Below the pieces are notes generated by a model that ran no database searches, was not told where the DNA came from, and saw nothing but the letters and a program-made list of their open reading frames with translations. Below, in pieces: positions 36,969 through 47,200 of a stretch of 64,000 bases of DNA. The position numbers and the translations under genes were made by a program. Source of the stretch: an uncultured Spirochaetia bacterium (GTDB lineage Bacteria; Spirochaetota; Spirochaetia; SZUA-6; Bin103); the NCBI GenBank assembly GCA_958296075.1, contig CATQHW010000002.1, positions 496,001-560,000 of the forward strand, written 5' to 3'. Every line of letters starts with the position of its first letter. Within the stretch, counting starts at the first letter, position 1.

Positions 36969-37991
36969 GTGGAGTATCGGCAACTCGGCACCACGTGCAT
37001 CCGCGCCTCGGCGCTCTGTCTAGGCGTCGCGTTCCGCGGTCACCCCGCCCGAGGCCGCACGGAAGCGGATTGCGCGGCGACGATAGAGCGGGCGGTGGAA
37101 CTCGGTATCAACTTCATCGACTGCGCCAACGTGTACGGCCGCGGATGGCGTGAGGACCTCCTCGGCCGGACCGTCAAGCGCCTGGGCAATCGCCACGAAC
37201 TGGTGATCACGACCAAGGTGGGTCAGGAGATGGGCGACGCTCCGTCCGAGCGGGGGCTGTCGCGCGGCCATATCCTGCAGGAGATAGACAACAGCCTGCG
37301 CCGCCTGCGGTTGGATTACGTGGACATCTACCTCATGCACCAGGCGGATACGACCGTGCCGCTGGAGGAATCGTTGCAGGCGATGGACGACGTGGTCCGG
37401 CAGGGCAAGGCCCGGCACGTAGGGGTGAGCAACCACGATGCGGCGGAGGTGGTGGAGCTGTTGTGGGCGGCCGAACGCGAACGATTCGCCCGTCCGGCGA
37501 TGCTCCAGTACCAGTACAGCCTGCTGCACCGATGGCACACCGAAACCGACATCATACCGCTGTGCGAACGGCATGGTCTGGGGCTGATGACCTACAGTCC
37601 CGTCGCCATCGGCCTGCTGACCGGTCAGGTGCGGGCCGGGCGGCGGATTCCGGCCGGCAACTACTGGCACGGCCGAGCCGACGCCGGCCGGGTTCTGGGC
37701 TATGCCGAGCCGATCATCGCCGTTCTGGTCGACGTCGCGCGCGAGCTGGGAAAGACGCCCGCGCAGGTCGCGGTCGCGTGGCTGCTGGCGAATCCGGCGG
37801 TCAGTGCGCCGATCCTGGGTCCCGACCGGCCGGAGCACGTCGATGAGCTGGTGGGCGCGGTGGGCTGGCGGTTGCCGCCGGAATCGAAGGCGGCTCTCGA
37901 CGAGGTTTCGGCCGGCGGCGGTCCGTTCGAGATGAACCGCGGCGGTCTGCGCGGCATGAGGCGCCGGGCTCCCGGAAGCGGTGCGAGGTGA
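36969..37991 (+). CDS. Aldo/keto reductase
   Basis: 340-aa NADPH-dependent oxidoreductase, TIM-barrel fold. The catalytic tetrad is present: Asp and Tyr in IDCANVYGRG, Lys in VITTKVG, His in LMHQAD. Cofactor end: PAQVAVAWLLANPAVSAPILGPDR. GTG 36969 (VEYRQLGTT) is where homology begins, following GAGGCTGTA; an ATG at 36933 would add 12 residues. Similar to potassium-channel-type and sugar aldehyde reductases. Convergent with the FGGY kinase; substrate unknown. Confidence 0.9.
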   Translation: MEYRQLGTTCIRASALCLGVAFRGHPARGRTEADCAATIERAVELGINFIDCANVYGRGWREDLLGRTVKRLGNRHELVITTKVGQEMGDAPSERGLSRGHILQEIDNSLRRLRLDYVDIYLMHQADTTVPLEESLQAMDDVVRQGKARHVGVSNHDAAEVVELLWAAERERFARPAMLQYQYSLLHRWHTETDIIPLCERHGLGLMTYSPVAIGLLTGQVRAGRRIPAGNYWHGRADAGRVLGYAEPIIAVLVDVARELGKTPAQVAVAWLLANPAVSAPILGPDRPEHVDELVGAVGWRLPPESKAALDEVSAGGGPFEMNRGGLRGMRRRAPGSGAR

Positions 37992-38061
37992 ACGCCCAGT
38001 ACCTCCCGCCGCTGCCGGTGTTTTCATGGGGTTGCGAGCGGTGCGGGGGTTGAACCGGCGT

Positions 38062-39528
38062 TCATGGATCGACCGTGCCGCGGTCTCCGCCGAGGTGCGG
38101 ATACAGCGGCTGCAACGCTTCGCCGGCGCGCCGGTAGGCGTCGAACAGCTCGGCGTACAGCCCGGCCAGCGACCGCTCCGGATCGAACTCGCGCCCCGGC
38201 CGTACCAGCGCCGCTGCCGCTGACGCCAAGTCCTCGAAATGACCTTCGGCGGTCAGCGCCACGCACGCGCAGCCGACCAGATCGGCTTCGGGGTTGGCCA
38301 GGGTCCGCACCGGCACGCCGGTGACGTCGGCCTTGATCCGGTTCCACGCGGCGAAGCGCGCCGGGCCGCCGCAGGCGGTCAGCCGCTCCACGCGGCACCC
38401 GTGCTCGGCCAGGATGGCGATGATCTGACGGATCGCGAATCCCACCGACTCCAGGACCGCGCGCGCCATCTCGTCCCAGCCGTGTCGTAGGGTCAGCCCC
38501 AGGAAGGCGGCGGTAGCCTGCGGGTTCCAGTGCGGGGTGCGCTCGCCCGACAGGTAGGGCAGGAACAGCGCGCGCCGCGCTCCGGCTGGCGCGGCGGCGC
38601 CACGCTCCACCGCGGCGCTGACCTCCACCGGGGCCGGCGACGCCGAGTGCGCAAGCCACGACAGCGCCCGCCCGCTGGCCGACGTCACGCCGCCCAGGTT
38701 GTGCAGTCCGTCGACCAGGTGCGGCGCAACGATAAGGCGCGGGTCGTCGACCGGCACGGGGCTGGCGTGGTTGATCCCTTCCGAACTCCCGCTACGGTCC
38801 AGGGTGCGGCCGGCCTCGACAGTGGCCGACCCGATCAAGGCCATCTGGAAGTCGGCGGCGCCGGCGTACACGCGGGCGCCCGCGGCGATCCCGAACTGCT
38901 CGGCTGCCCGCCGGGTGACCTGACCGATTTCCTCACCGGCGACGGCGAACGGTGGAAAGCGGGCGGCGTCCAAACCGAGCGCCGCCAGCGCCTCGTCCGA
39001 CCAGTAGAACCGGTCGACGCCGCGAGCGCCGATCGCGGTGTGCGCGCACCCCGTGAGCAGGAACACCACCCACTCCGCGCACGACAGCAGCCAGGCCGAG
39101 CGTTCGAACACGGCCGGCCGCTGCCTGGCCAGCCACAGCGCCTTGGGCAGCGGAAAGGAGGCGTCCACCGCGACCCCGGTCCGTGCGGCCACTTCGCCCG
39201 CTTCCTGCCGGGCGCGAGCATGCAGCCAAGTGAGCGCCGAGCCGACCGGCTCGCCGGCGGCGTCGCACGGGATCAGCGTCGGCCCGTTGCCGGTGACCAC
39301 GCAGGCGGTGACTGCCTCGGCCCCCTGAGGCAGGCGAGCGACCGCCGAGCGCACCGCACCTGACCAGACGTGCGCGTTGGTCTCCTCCCGCACCCCGTCG
39401 GCCGCCACCGGCGCGCGCCCGACGGCGGCGCACGAACCGGGCGCCGCCGAGCCAGCGCCCGTGCTGTTGCCCCCGGCGAACAGCGCGCACTTGACCGCCG
39501 TGGTGCCGATGTCGATCGCCAGGATCAT
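38062..39528 (-). CDS. FGGY family carbohydrate kinase (xylulokinase-like)
   Basis: 488 aa, phosphorylates a sugar or polyol. ATP-grasping start MILAIDIGTTAVKCALF; substrate-side WLHARARQEA; second domain with DRSGSSEGIN and LPYLSGERTPHWN, then TACGGPARFAAWNRIKADVTG and the end AFDAYRRAGEALQPLYPHL-like region. It starts five bases after the ligA stop on the same strand and is probably read with it, an odd partner for DNA ligase. Substrate cannot be set; xylulose is only the best guess. Confidence 0.88.
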   Translation of the reverse strand: MILAIDIGTTAVKCALFAGGNSTGAGSAAPGSCAAVGRAPVAADGVREETNAHVWSGAVRSAVARLPQGAEAVTACVVTGNGPTLIPCDAAGEPVGSALTWLHARARQEAGEVAARTGVAVDASFPLPKALWLARQRPAVFERSAWLLSCAEWVVFLLTGCAHTAIGARGVDRFYWSDEALAALGLDAARFPPFAVAGEEIGQVTRRAAEQFGIAAGARVYAGAADFQMALIGSATVEAGRTLDRSGSSEGINHASPVPVDDPRLIVAPHLVDGLHNLGGVTSASGRALSWLAHSASPAPVEVSAAVERGAAAPAGARRALFLPYLSGERTPHWNPQATAAFLGLTLRHGWDEMARAVLESVGFAIRQIIAILAEHGCRVERLTACGGPARFAAWNRIKADVTGVPVRTLANPEADLVGCACVALTAEGHFEDLASAAAALVRPGREFDPERSLAGLYAELFDAYRRAGEALQPLYPHLGGDRGTVDP

Positions 39529-39533
39529 GCCGA

Positions 39534-41609
39534 TCAGCCTGCGGACCGGCCCAGCAGGCGCAGGAATGCCCGCTCGTCGACGATCAGGACGCCTGCCGCT
39601 TCCGCCTTGGTCGCCTTGCCGCCGCCGCCGTTGCCCGCGAGCAGGTGGGTGGTAGCGCCGGATACCGCGCCGGTCACGGTGCCGCCGCGCATGCGGATCT
39701 CCTCCGCGGCCAGAGCCCGCGGCTTGAACGCCTCGAACGAGCCGGTGATGCACCACGTCTGACCGGCGAAGGGCTGTTCGCCGTCCGTGCCGGCCGGCTC
39801 CACGGCGAACCGCAGCCCGCGGGCGCGCAGCGCCGCGATCAGTCCGCGCGGCGTGGCCCGCCACGTCGCCATGCGCGAACCGGTCAGCGGGTCCGGTCTG
39901 CGCAGGTGCCGCATGATGCTCGCCGCCGTGCGTTCGCCGATGCCGTCGATGCCGGTGAACACCTCCGGGTCGCCGGAGTCGACCGCCGCGTACAGGCTGT
40001 CGATGTCGCGGAACCCCGCCTGCAGCAGGAGATCGGTCACCTTGGGCCCCAGCTCAGGCAACCCCAGCGCCGCCAGCACGATCGCGAACGGCTTGGCCTT
40101 GCTCGCCTCGATGCCGGCGGCGAGGGCGGCCACCGACCGCTCGCCGAATCCCTCCTCGCCCAGCAGTCGCTCCGGGTCGAAGCGGTACAGGTCGGCGACG
40201 TCACGCACCCATCCCCGGTCGACCAGCAGGTCGATCGTCGCCGGCCCGAGCCCGGCTATGTCCATCTGGTCACGGGCGATGAAGAACCGCAGGCGCCCGC
40301 GTACCTGATCGCGGCACCCGGAGTTGGGGCAGAATGAGTGCGCTCCCTGCACGGTGAGGGTGCTCCGGCAAGAAGGGCACTCCGGCGGCATGCGCCAGAC
40401 CGGCTGGCCCTCCGGGTCCTTCTCCAGCACCCGCTCCACCGCCGGGATGACGTCGCCGCGCTTCGACACGGCCACGGTGTCGCCCACCGCCAGCTCCAGG
40501 CTGTCGACGTAGTCCTGGTTGTGCAGCGTGACGTTGGCGATCGTCGAACCGGCGATCGGCACCGGATCGATGCGCGCGACGGGCGTCACCCGTCCGGTCC
40601 GGCCGACCTGCACCTGGATGGACCGCACCACGCTCACCCCCTCGGGCGCGTCGAACTTGACCGCGATCGCCCAGCGCGGGTGGTGCTCGGTGGAGCCCAT
40701 CGCCTCGCGCGCGGCCAGCCGATCGACCTTCAGCACCAAGCCGTCGATGTCGTAGGCGAGGTTCGGCCGCGCGGCGGCGCGCTCTGCCACGTACTTCGCC
40801 GCCGCCGCGGTGTCGATCACCGCGAACCCGTTGGAGCGATCGGCGCTGGCCGCGTCCTCCCGGATCACGGCGGTGGCGGGGTTGACGCGGAAACCGAGTC
40901 GGCGCAGTTGCGACAGCAGCGCGGTGTGCGTGGGCGGCGGGTCGGCCATGAAGCCTTCGTACACGAAGATCTCCAGCGGCACGGCGGCCACGTCGCGGCT
41001 CTTCACGCGCCGCAGGCTGCCGGCCGCGAAGTTGCGGGCGTTCGCGTACGGGGTCTCGACGCCGGCGTTGAGCACCTCGAACGCCCCGCGCCGGATGAAG
41101 ATCTCGCCCCGCACGGCCAGCGTCTCCGGTGCGTGGAGCCGCAGCGGCACCGTGCGGATGGTGCGCACGTTGGCGGTCACGTCGTTGCCGGTACGGCCGT
41201 TGCCGCGGGTGACCGCGCGCTCCAGCACGCCGTCGCGGTAGTGCAGCAGGATGGAGGTGCCGTCGATCTTCTCCTCGACCACGAAGGCGGTGGCGGGGTC
41301 GGCGGCCCTGGCCTTGGCCATCCAGCGCTCGACGCCGGCCATGTCGTACGCCTTGTCCAGGCTCAGTACCGGCACGGTGTGCTCGACCTCGGGGAGCTCC
41401 TGGGTCAGGTCGGAGCCGACCCGGCGGGTAGGCGAGTCCGCTCCGGCCAGCTCCGGATACCGGCTTTCCAGCTCCACCAGCGTCTCGAACAGGCCGTCGA
41501 ACTCGGCGTCGGAAGTCTCCGGCCGGTCCAGCACGTGATAGGCGTGTTCATGCCGCCGTATCTCCGCGGAGAGCCGCTCGATCTCCGCGGCAGCCTGGCG
41601 CTCGGTCAC
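39534..41609 (-). CDS. ligA: NAD-dependent DNA ligase
   Basis: Seals nicks in DNA with NAD+; essential in bacteria. 691 aa: Ia region (AEIRRHEHAYHVLD), adenylation domain with the nucleophile Lys in EEKIDGTS (KxDG), ANVRTIRTVPLRL, VRGEIFI; OB-fold VQVQVGRTGRVTPVARIDPV; zinc finger CPSCRSTLTV...CPNSGC; HhH region and a final BRCT domain (TWCITGSFEAF... to the end). GTG 41609 is the chosen start, since residues before it have no homology. Adenylation motif is EEKIDG instead of the usual EPKIDG. Confidence 0.95.
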   Translation of the reverse strand: MTERQAAAEIERLSAEIRRHEHAYHVLDRPETSDAEFDGLFETLVELESRYPELAGADSPTRRVGSDLTQELPEVEHTVPVLSLDKAYDMAGVERWMAKARAADPATAFVVEEKIDGTSILLHYRDGVLERAVTRGNGRTGNDVTANVRTIRTVPLRLHAPETLAVRGEIFIRRGAFEVLNAGVETPYANARNFAAGSLRRVKSRDVAAVPLEIFVYEGFMADPPPTHTALLSQLRRLGFRVNPATAVIREDAASADRSNGFAVIDTAAAAKYVAERAAARPNLAYDIDGLVLKVDRLAAREAMGSTEHHPRWAIAVKFDAPEGVSVVRSIQVQVGRTGRVTPVARIDPVPIAGSTIANVTLHNQDYVDSLELAVGDTVAVSKRGDVIPAVERVLEKDPEGQPVWRMPPECPSCRSTLTVQGAHSFCPNSGCRDQVRGRLRFFIARDQMDIAGLGPATIDLLVDRGWVRDVADLYRFDPERLLGEEGFGERSVAALAAGIEASKAKPFAIVLAALGLPELGPKVTDLLLQAGFRDIDSLYAAVDSGDPEVFTGIDGIGERTAASIMRHLRRPDPLTGSRMATWRATPRGLIAALRARGLRFAVEPAGTDGEQPFAGQTWCITGSFEAFKPRALAAEEIRMRGGTVTGAVSGATTHLLAGNGGGGKATKAEAAGVLIVDERAFLRLLGRSAG

Positions 41610-41694
41610 GGTTCGATCGTCTAGGGAAAACACCTGAGAAGATCGGTTGCGCGAAACTCCCCTCTGCACGCCTTTGGGCGCTGACTCTCGATCA

Positions 41695-42150
41695 CTATTC
41701 CGGCTCGCGGCGCGAGAAGCTGCGGAGCACACGGTCGAAGAGCGGCTCGCTGCCGACTTCGATTTCGATCAGGTAGTCCCTTTCCGCGGAGACCGGTGCT
41801 GCGGATCGGACCGTGACGATTCGGGTAGCCGCCGGCCCGGTACTCAAGTGGAGTAGCTCTGCGGCTGTCCGGGTCCCGTCCGAGACCACGTACACCGAGC
41901 CTCGGAAATCGTCCTCGGCAGTGCCGGCCGCCGGGACAGTCGCCGTCAGCGACCCGTCCGATCGGCGTTCGGCGGCGGCCGAGACGACTGCTGGAACGCG
42001 GACGGTCGCGGCCAGTAGCCAGAGCGCCGCGATCGTGGCGAGCGTGAGGAGCACGGTGCCGGCGGGGGTCGTGACAAAGATCGAGGAGACCAGACGCCCG
42101 GCGAGACTGCGGCCACCGAGCGTCGTCCCCGAGACTTCCTCCTTGACCAT
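41695..42150 (-). CDS. Hypothetical single-span membrane protein
   Basis: 151 aa with one membrane helix at about residues 28-48 (TPAGTVLLTLATIAALWLLAA) and a beta-rich outer part ending DYLIEIEVGSEPLFDRVL. No ribosome site stands before ATG 42150. It lies next to an ABC exporter pseudogene and could have been a partner of it. Family not recognised. It may itself be non-functional. Confidence 0.45.
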   Translation of the reverse strand: MVKEEVSGTTLGGRSLAGRLVSSIFVTTPAGTVLLTLATIAALWLLAATVRVPAVVSAAAERRSDGSLTATVPAAGTAEDDFRGSVYVVSDGTRTAAELLHLSTGPAATRIVTVRSAAPVSAERDYLIEIEVGSEPLFDRVLRSFSRREPE

Positions 42151-42223
42151 GAGACCGTACGATCATAAGGTAGGCCGATGGCCCTCGTCCATCTCTTTTC
42201 CCTGGCCGACCGGTGAAGCGGCC

Positions 42224-42506
42224 AAACACCTTTCGATACGCGCTGTCGGCGACACGATCCTCCTGGGGAGTTTTTCGACGCTCGTGGTGGAGAGCTTCCT
42301 GGGCACGTTCGTCGGCATGGCGCCGCCGTACGTCTATGCCCTGATTGCTCTTCGGCGCGGTGGTGCTGGTGAGCCATCTGGTCGTTTGCGTACTGATCCG
42401 TTGGGAGCTCGCCGTGGCCGGCGTCGTCCTGAGCGTGGGTCTCTATCTGTTGAGCAGAGTCGTCGCACGGAAACCGGAGAAGCGGCGGAAGCGCTCCGAG
42501 TCGTGA
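42224..42506 (+). pseudogene. Frameshifted membrane protein remnant
   Basis: Two frames must be joined: KHLSIRAVGDTILLGSFSTL to MAPPYVYALIAL in one, then FGAVVLVSHLVVCVLIRWEL to LYLLSRVVARKPEKRRKR in the next, ending TGA 42504-42506. Joined, they give two or three membrane helices and a basic tail. The frame change is near 42346-42352. It sits right before the ABC exporter remnant and was probably part of that locus. Confidence 0.45.
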
Positions 42507-42543
42507 GAGGCGACCGCAGCAACCATCTGCACGAACTCATACA

Positions 42544-43343
42544 GGCTGGAAGGACATCCGCACGCTGGGCATCGAGCGCCGATTCAGAGAATTGGATCTG
42601 GCATATGGCGAGCGCATGGTGCGTGGCGTCTATCGCCAACGTTTCTGGAACTACATTCGGTACACGATACGAGACCTGCGCGAGTTCGTCGTAGCGCGGG
42701 TGGTGATGTACGTTCTGGGGGCTTGGCAGATTCTGGCGGGCCAGCTCACCGTCGGCTCGCTGCTCGCGTTCGTCCGCTACTTCGAACGGGTGGTGGAGGC
42801 GAGCGAACAGATCGTCGGACTCCTTACCGATTGAACGAACGGCTCCGTCCGTGTGACGCTCGCTGGAGGTCGGCACCCGGCCGACTGCACGACCCGTCCG
42901 CCCGGACCGTGGTGCGGCGCCGGTCGCGCTGGCAGCCGCCGCGCTGCGCTTCTCCTACGAACCGGAACGACCGGTTGTCGACGGCATCGATCTCTCGGTT
43001 CCCGACGGCAGGGCGGTGGCGCTGGTGGGAGCGAGCGGAAGCGGAAAGACCACGCTGGTGCGCATGCTTGCGGGCTTGCAGACGCCCGCAGCCGGGACGA
43101 TCGCTCTCGGCGGAAAGACGTGACCCTTGCGCCGGAACGCCGTGTCGCGGAATGTGCCGTCGCGATGCAGGACAGTGTCCTGTTCAACCTTTCGATACGA
43201 GAGAATCTGCAGCTCGCCGACCCGCACGCAACCGATGAGGAGATTCTCGCCGCATGCGAAGCTGCGCGAATCGCGGCGTTCGTCGACACCCTGGAAGCCG
43301 GGCTCGATACGGTCATCGGCGAGCGAGGCATCAGGTTGTCAGG
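42544..43343 (+). pseudogene. Decayed ABC exporter (membrane domain plus ATPase)
   Basis: At least three frameshifts. The membrane half reads from WKDIRTLGIERRFREL to LLAFVRYFERVVEASEQI and ends in TGA at 42832-42834. After a shift, LNERLRP appears, then the ATPase half RFSYEPERPVVDGIDL with Walker A VGASGSGKTT, stopped by TGA 43121; a further shift resumes DVTLAPERRVAECAVAMQDS with Q-loop and NLSIRENLQL to GERGIRLSG, where the gene is cut off. The signature, Walker B and H-loop are missing. N-terminal membrane helices are also absent. Clear relic of a half-size exporter. Confidence 0.85.
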
Positions 43344-43447
43344 ACCTGTTCCGCTCACAGTTGAGATAGGTCGTGGATACCTCAGTGGTCGGTCGGCTCC
43401 CCTGCGTTGCCGGAGTACACGTGCAGCGCCACGATGGCCGGCAGCGC

Positions 43448-44173
43448 TCAGGGCGCCCTGGCGCTCGGGTCCTGGCGGTAGAAGGCGGCGAGTTGCGCGT
43501 AGACCGCCGGGTGCTCGCCGGCCAGGGTCTCCGGTAGCTCGAAGAAGTACTCGCTCGCCACCGCGAAGAACTCTTCCGGCGCCTCGGCCGCGTAGGGGTC
43601 GAGCGCGAAGTCGTCGGGCGCTTCGCACAGCGTCGTGTACGCCTCGGTGAACGCGCGAGCCCACGCGCGTGGGTCCATGCCGGCGTGCAGCGGCGGCCGG
43701 CCGTTCAGGCTCCCGTCGAGCGCATCCAGCTTGTGGGCGACCTCGTGGATGACGACGTTGAACCCGTCGCCCGCGCCCGACGCGTCGACGTCGGCCTGCG
43801 ACAGGACGATCGGCCCGCCCTCGTCCCAGGCTTCGCCCGACGCCTCCTCGACCCACTCGTGCACGACCCCGGCCTCGTCGACCTCCTCGAAGTCGGCGGT
43901 GAACCGTTCCGGCACGATCACCACGGTCGACCAGTCCGCGTACCAGTCCAGGCTCAGCCTCAGGATCGGCAGGCACGCCTGCGCCGCGACCCGCGCCAGC
44001 AGGACCGGGTCGAGCTCGGCGCCGCGCGCCGCCTCGAAGCGCTTGCCGGCAAGGAACCGTCCGGCCAGCGCACGCAGCCGCGTCCGTCCCGCGCGGTCGA
44101 GCCGCCGCAGGATCGCCAGGCGGGCGGTCGCCGCGCGCCATACGCGGGCGCTTTCGGCCCCATCCGTCGTCAC
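43448..44173 (-). CDS. MtfA-like zinc peptidase (M90 family)
   Basis: About 241 aa. Zinc site HEVAHKLDALDG (HExxH), then the family glutamate in ASEYFFELPE; before it SLDWYADWSTVVIVPERF and GGPIVLSQADVDASG. E. coli MtfA binds the Mlc repressor and controls glucose uptake; here only the peptidase fold can be claimed. Start set at GTG 44173 since the open frame beyond it is antisense to dnaE. It shares the short gap with dnaE (divergent). Confidence 0.85.
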   Translation of the reverse strand: MTTDGAESARVWRAATARLAILRRLDRAGRTRLRALAGRFLAGKRFEAARGAELDPVLLARVAAQACLPILRLSLDWYADWSTVVIVPERFTADFEEVDEAGVVHEWVEEASGEAWDEGGPIVLSQADVDASGAGDGFNVVIHEVAHKLDALDGSLNGRPPLHAGMDPRAWARAFTEAYTTLCEAPDDFALDPYAAEAPEEFFAVASEYFFELPETLAGEHPAVYAQLAAFYRQDPSARAP

Positions 44174-44209
44174 GTGGAATTCTCGCGCGGAACCGGATAC
44201 CGTTGGCCC

Positions 44210-47200
44210 GTGCCGCAGGCATCCGACTTCATCCATCTGCACGTCCACTCCGACCACTCGCTGCTCGACGGCGCGGCCACGGTGGAGGCGCTGGCCGAAT
44301 GCGCGCAGCGCCACTCCATGTCGCACTTGGCGCTCACCGACCACGGCAACATGTTCGGCGTCGCGCGCTTCGACCGCGCCTGCCGCGCGGCGGGAGTGAC
44401 GCCGATCATCGGCTGCGAGTTCTACCTGGCGCCCGGGTCGCGCCACGACCGCGGCGGCGACCACTCGCGATCGCACCACATGGGGCTGATGGCCGCCGAC
44501 GAGGTCGGGTACCGCAATCTCATGGCGCTGTCCACGATCGGCTATACGGAAGGCTTCTACTATAGGCCGCGCATCGACGACGAAGCGATCGCCGAGCACG
44601 CGGAAGGTCTGATCGGCTTCTCCGGCTGCATGTCCGGCAAGATACCGATGCTGCTGCAGCAGGACCGCCTGGACGAGGCGGCCGAGCTGGCCGGCCGCTA
44701 CCGCGACGTCTTCGGTCCCGGCCGATTCTACCTGGAACTGCAGGACCACGGCGCCCCGCCCGCCCAGAAGCTGCAGAACGAGCGCCTGCTCGACCTGGCC
44801 AGACGCACCGGTCTACCGCTGGTCGCCACCAATGACATCCACTACTGCGGGCGGGACGACGCCGATGCGCAGGACGTGCTGATCTGCATCGGCACCAACA
44901 AGCGGCGCTCGGACGCCGACCGGCTCAAGCAGGACCACCGCGAACTGTTCTTCAAGGGGCCGGCCGAGATGGCCGGGCTGTTCGCGGAGTTGCCGCAGGC
45001 GCTCGCCGGCACGCGGGCGATCGCCGAGCAGTGCACGCTGCAGATCCCGATGCCGGGCCCGCAGATGCCGACCTACGAGGTCCCGGCCGGCCATACCCAG
45101 GAGTCGTACCTGATCGCGCTGGCCGAGGAGGGCCTGCGCGAGCGTTACGGCAACCCCACCGAGGAGGCGCAGGAACGGCTGCGCTACGAGCTCGGCGTCA
45201 TCGGCAGCATGGGCTACGCCGGCTATTTCCTGATCGTGTGGGACTTCATCCGCTTTGCCCGCGAGCACGGCATCCCCGTCGGGCCGGGGCGCGGATCGGG
45301 CGCCGCGTCGCTGGTGGGCTACTGCCTGCGCATCACCGACATCGACCCGCTGCGCTACAACCTCTTGTTCGAGCGCTTTCTGAATGCCGAGCGGGTGACG
45401 TTGCCGGACTTCGACAATGACTTCTGCTACGAGCGGCGCGGCGAGGTGATCGACTACATCACCCGCAAGTACGGCGCCGACCGCGTCGCGCAGGTGATCA
45501 CCTTCGGCAGCCTCAAGGCGCGGGCGGTGGTCCGCGACGTGGCGCGCGTGCTGGAGATCCCGTACGGCGAAGCGGACGCCATCGCCAAGCTGATCCCGGG
45601 CGGACCGACCTCCGACCTGGGCGCCGCCCTCAAGCAGGAGGCGCGCCTGCAGGAAGTGCGGGAGCGGGGTGAGGTGTACCGCGAGCTGATCGACACCTCG
45701 CTGAAACTGGAAGGCCTCAGCCGGCACGCCTCCACCCACGCGGCGGCCATCGTCATCGGCACCTCTGCGCTGACCGACTTCGTGCCGCTCTACCGGGATA
45801 CGCGCACGGAGGCGATCTCCACCCAGTACTCGCACGAGTATCTGGAGGACTGCGGGCTGGTGAAGATCGACATCCTGGGCCTGAAGACCCTGACGCTGAT
45901 CGAGCGCACGCTGCCGATGGTGCGTGCGCGCGGCACCGAGCTCGATCTGCAGACCATCCCGGAGGACGATGAGGCGACCTTCGCCATGCTCGGCGAGGGG
46001 CGCAGCGCCTGCGTGTTCCAGTTCGAAAGCGCGGGTATGCGCGCCGTCCTGACGCGCGTGAAGCCGAACTGCGTCGAGGACCTGATCGCTCTCAACGCGC
46101 TCTACCGGCCAGGGCCGATGCAGTTCATCGATCAGTTCGTCGACGCCAAGTCGGGCCGCCGCCCGATCCGCCACAAGCTTCCGCAGTTGGAGCCGATCCT
46201 CCGCGAGACCTACGGCGTGATCGTCTATCAGGAGCAGGTGATGGAGATCGCCCGCGCAGTGGCCGGCTTCAGCCTGGGACAGGCCGACCTGCTGCGGCGG
46301 GCCATGGGCAAGAAGAAGATGACGGAGATGGAGCAGCAGCGCTCGCGCTTCGTCGACGGTGCGATAGCCAACGGCTTCGAAGGCGCGGCCGCCACCGAAC
46401 TGTTCGAGTCGCTGGTCCCGTTCGCGGAGTACGGGTTCCCCAAGACGCACGCGGCGCCGTACGCGGTGGTCGCCTACCGCACCGCGTACCTGAAGGCCAA
46501 CTTCCCGGCCGAGTTCATGGCCGCCAACCTCACCAACGAAATGCACGACACCGACAAGCTGGCCGAGTACGTGACCGAGGCGCACGAGCTGGGGCTGGAG
46601 GTGCTGCCCCCGTCCATCAACCGGTCGGCGGCGGACTTCAGCGTCGCCGGCGGCCGCATCGTGTTCGGCCTGCGCGGCATCAAGAACGTCGGCACGGGCG
46701 CGGTCGACTCGATCGTCACGGAACGCGACAACAACGGGTCGTACGGCGACTTCGTTGACTTCGTGTCCCGCATCGACCAGCACGCGGTCAACCGCAAGGT
46801 GATCGAGACGCTGATCCGCGTGGGGGCGTTCGACGGTCTGGGACACCATCGCGCTACGCTGTGGGAAAACCTGGAGCGGATGCTGGAGGCGGTCGACGCC
46901 GAACGCCAGCGCACCGCGCACGGCCAGCAGGACCTGTTCGCCGCCTACGAGGAGGTGCAGGACGCCAAGCCGGAGCTCGCGGAGCACCAGGAATGGGATC
47001 GGGCGGCGATGCTGCAGGACGAACGGGATCACCTGGGGATGTACTTCACCGGCCATCCGCTCGACGACTATCGGGAGCTGCGCCCGGCCAAGGGGATCGC
47101 CGAGTTGACGACGCTCGACTCGCGGCCCAACGGCTCGGGGGTCGCCGTGATCGGCATCGTCGGCGAGGTCCGGGAGATCGCGACCCGTTCCGGCCAGCGG

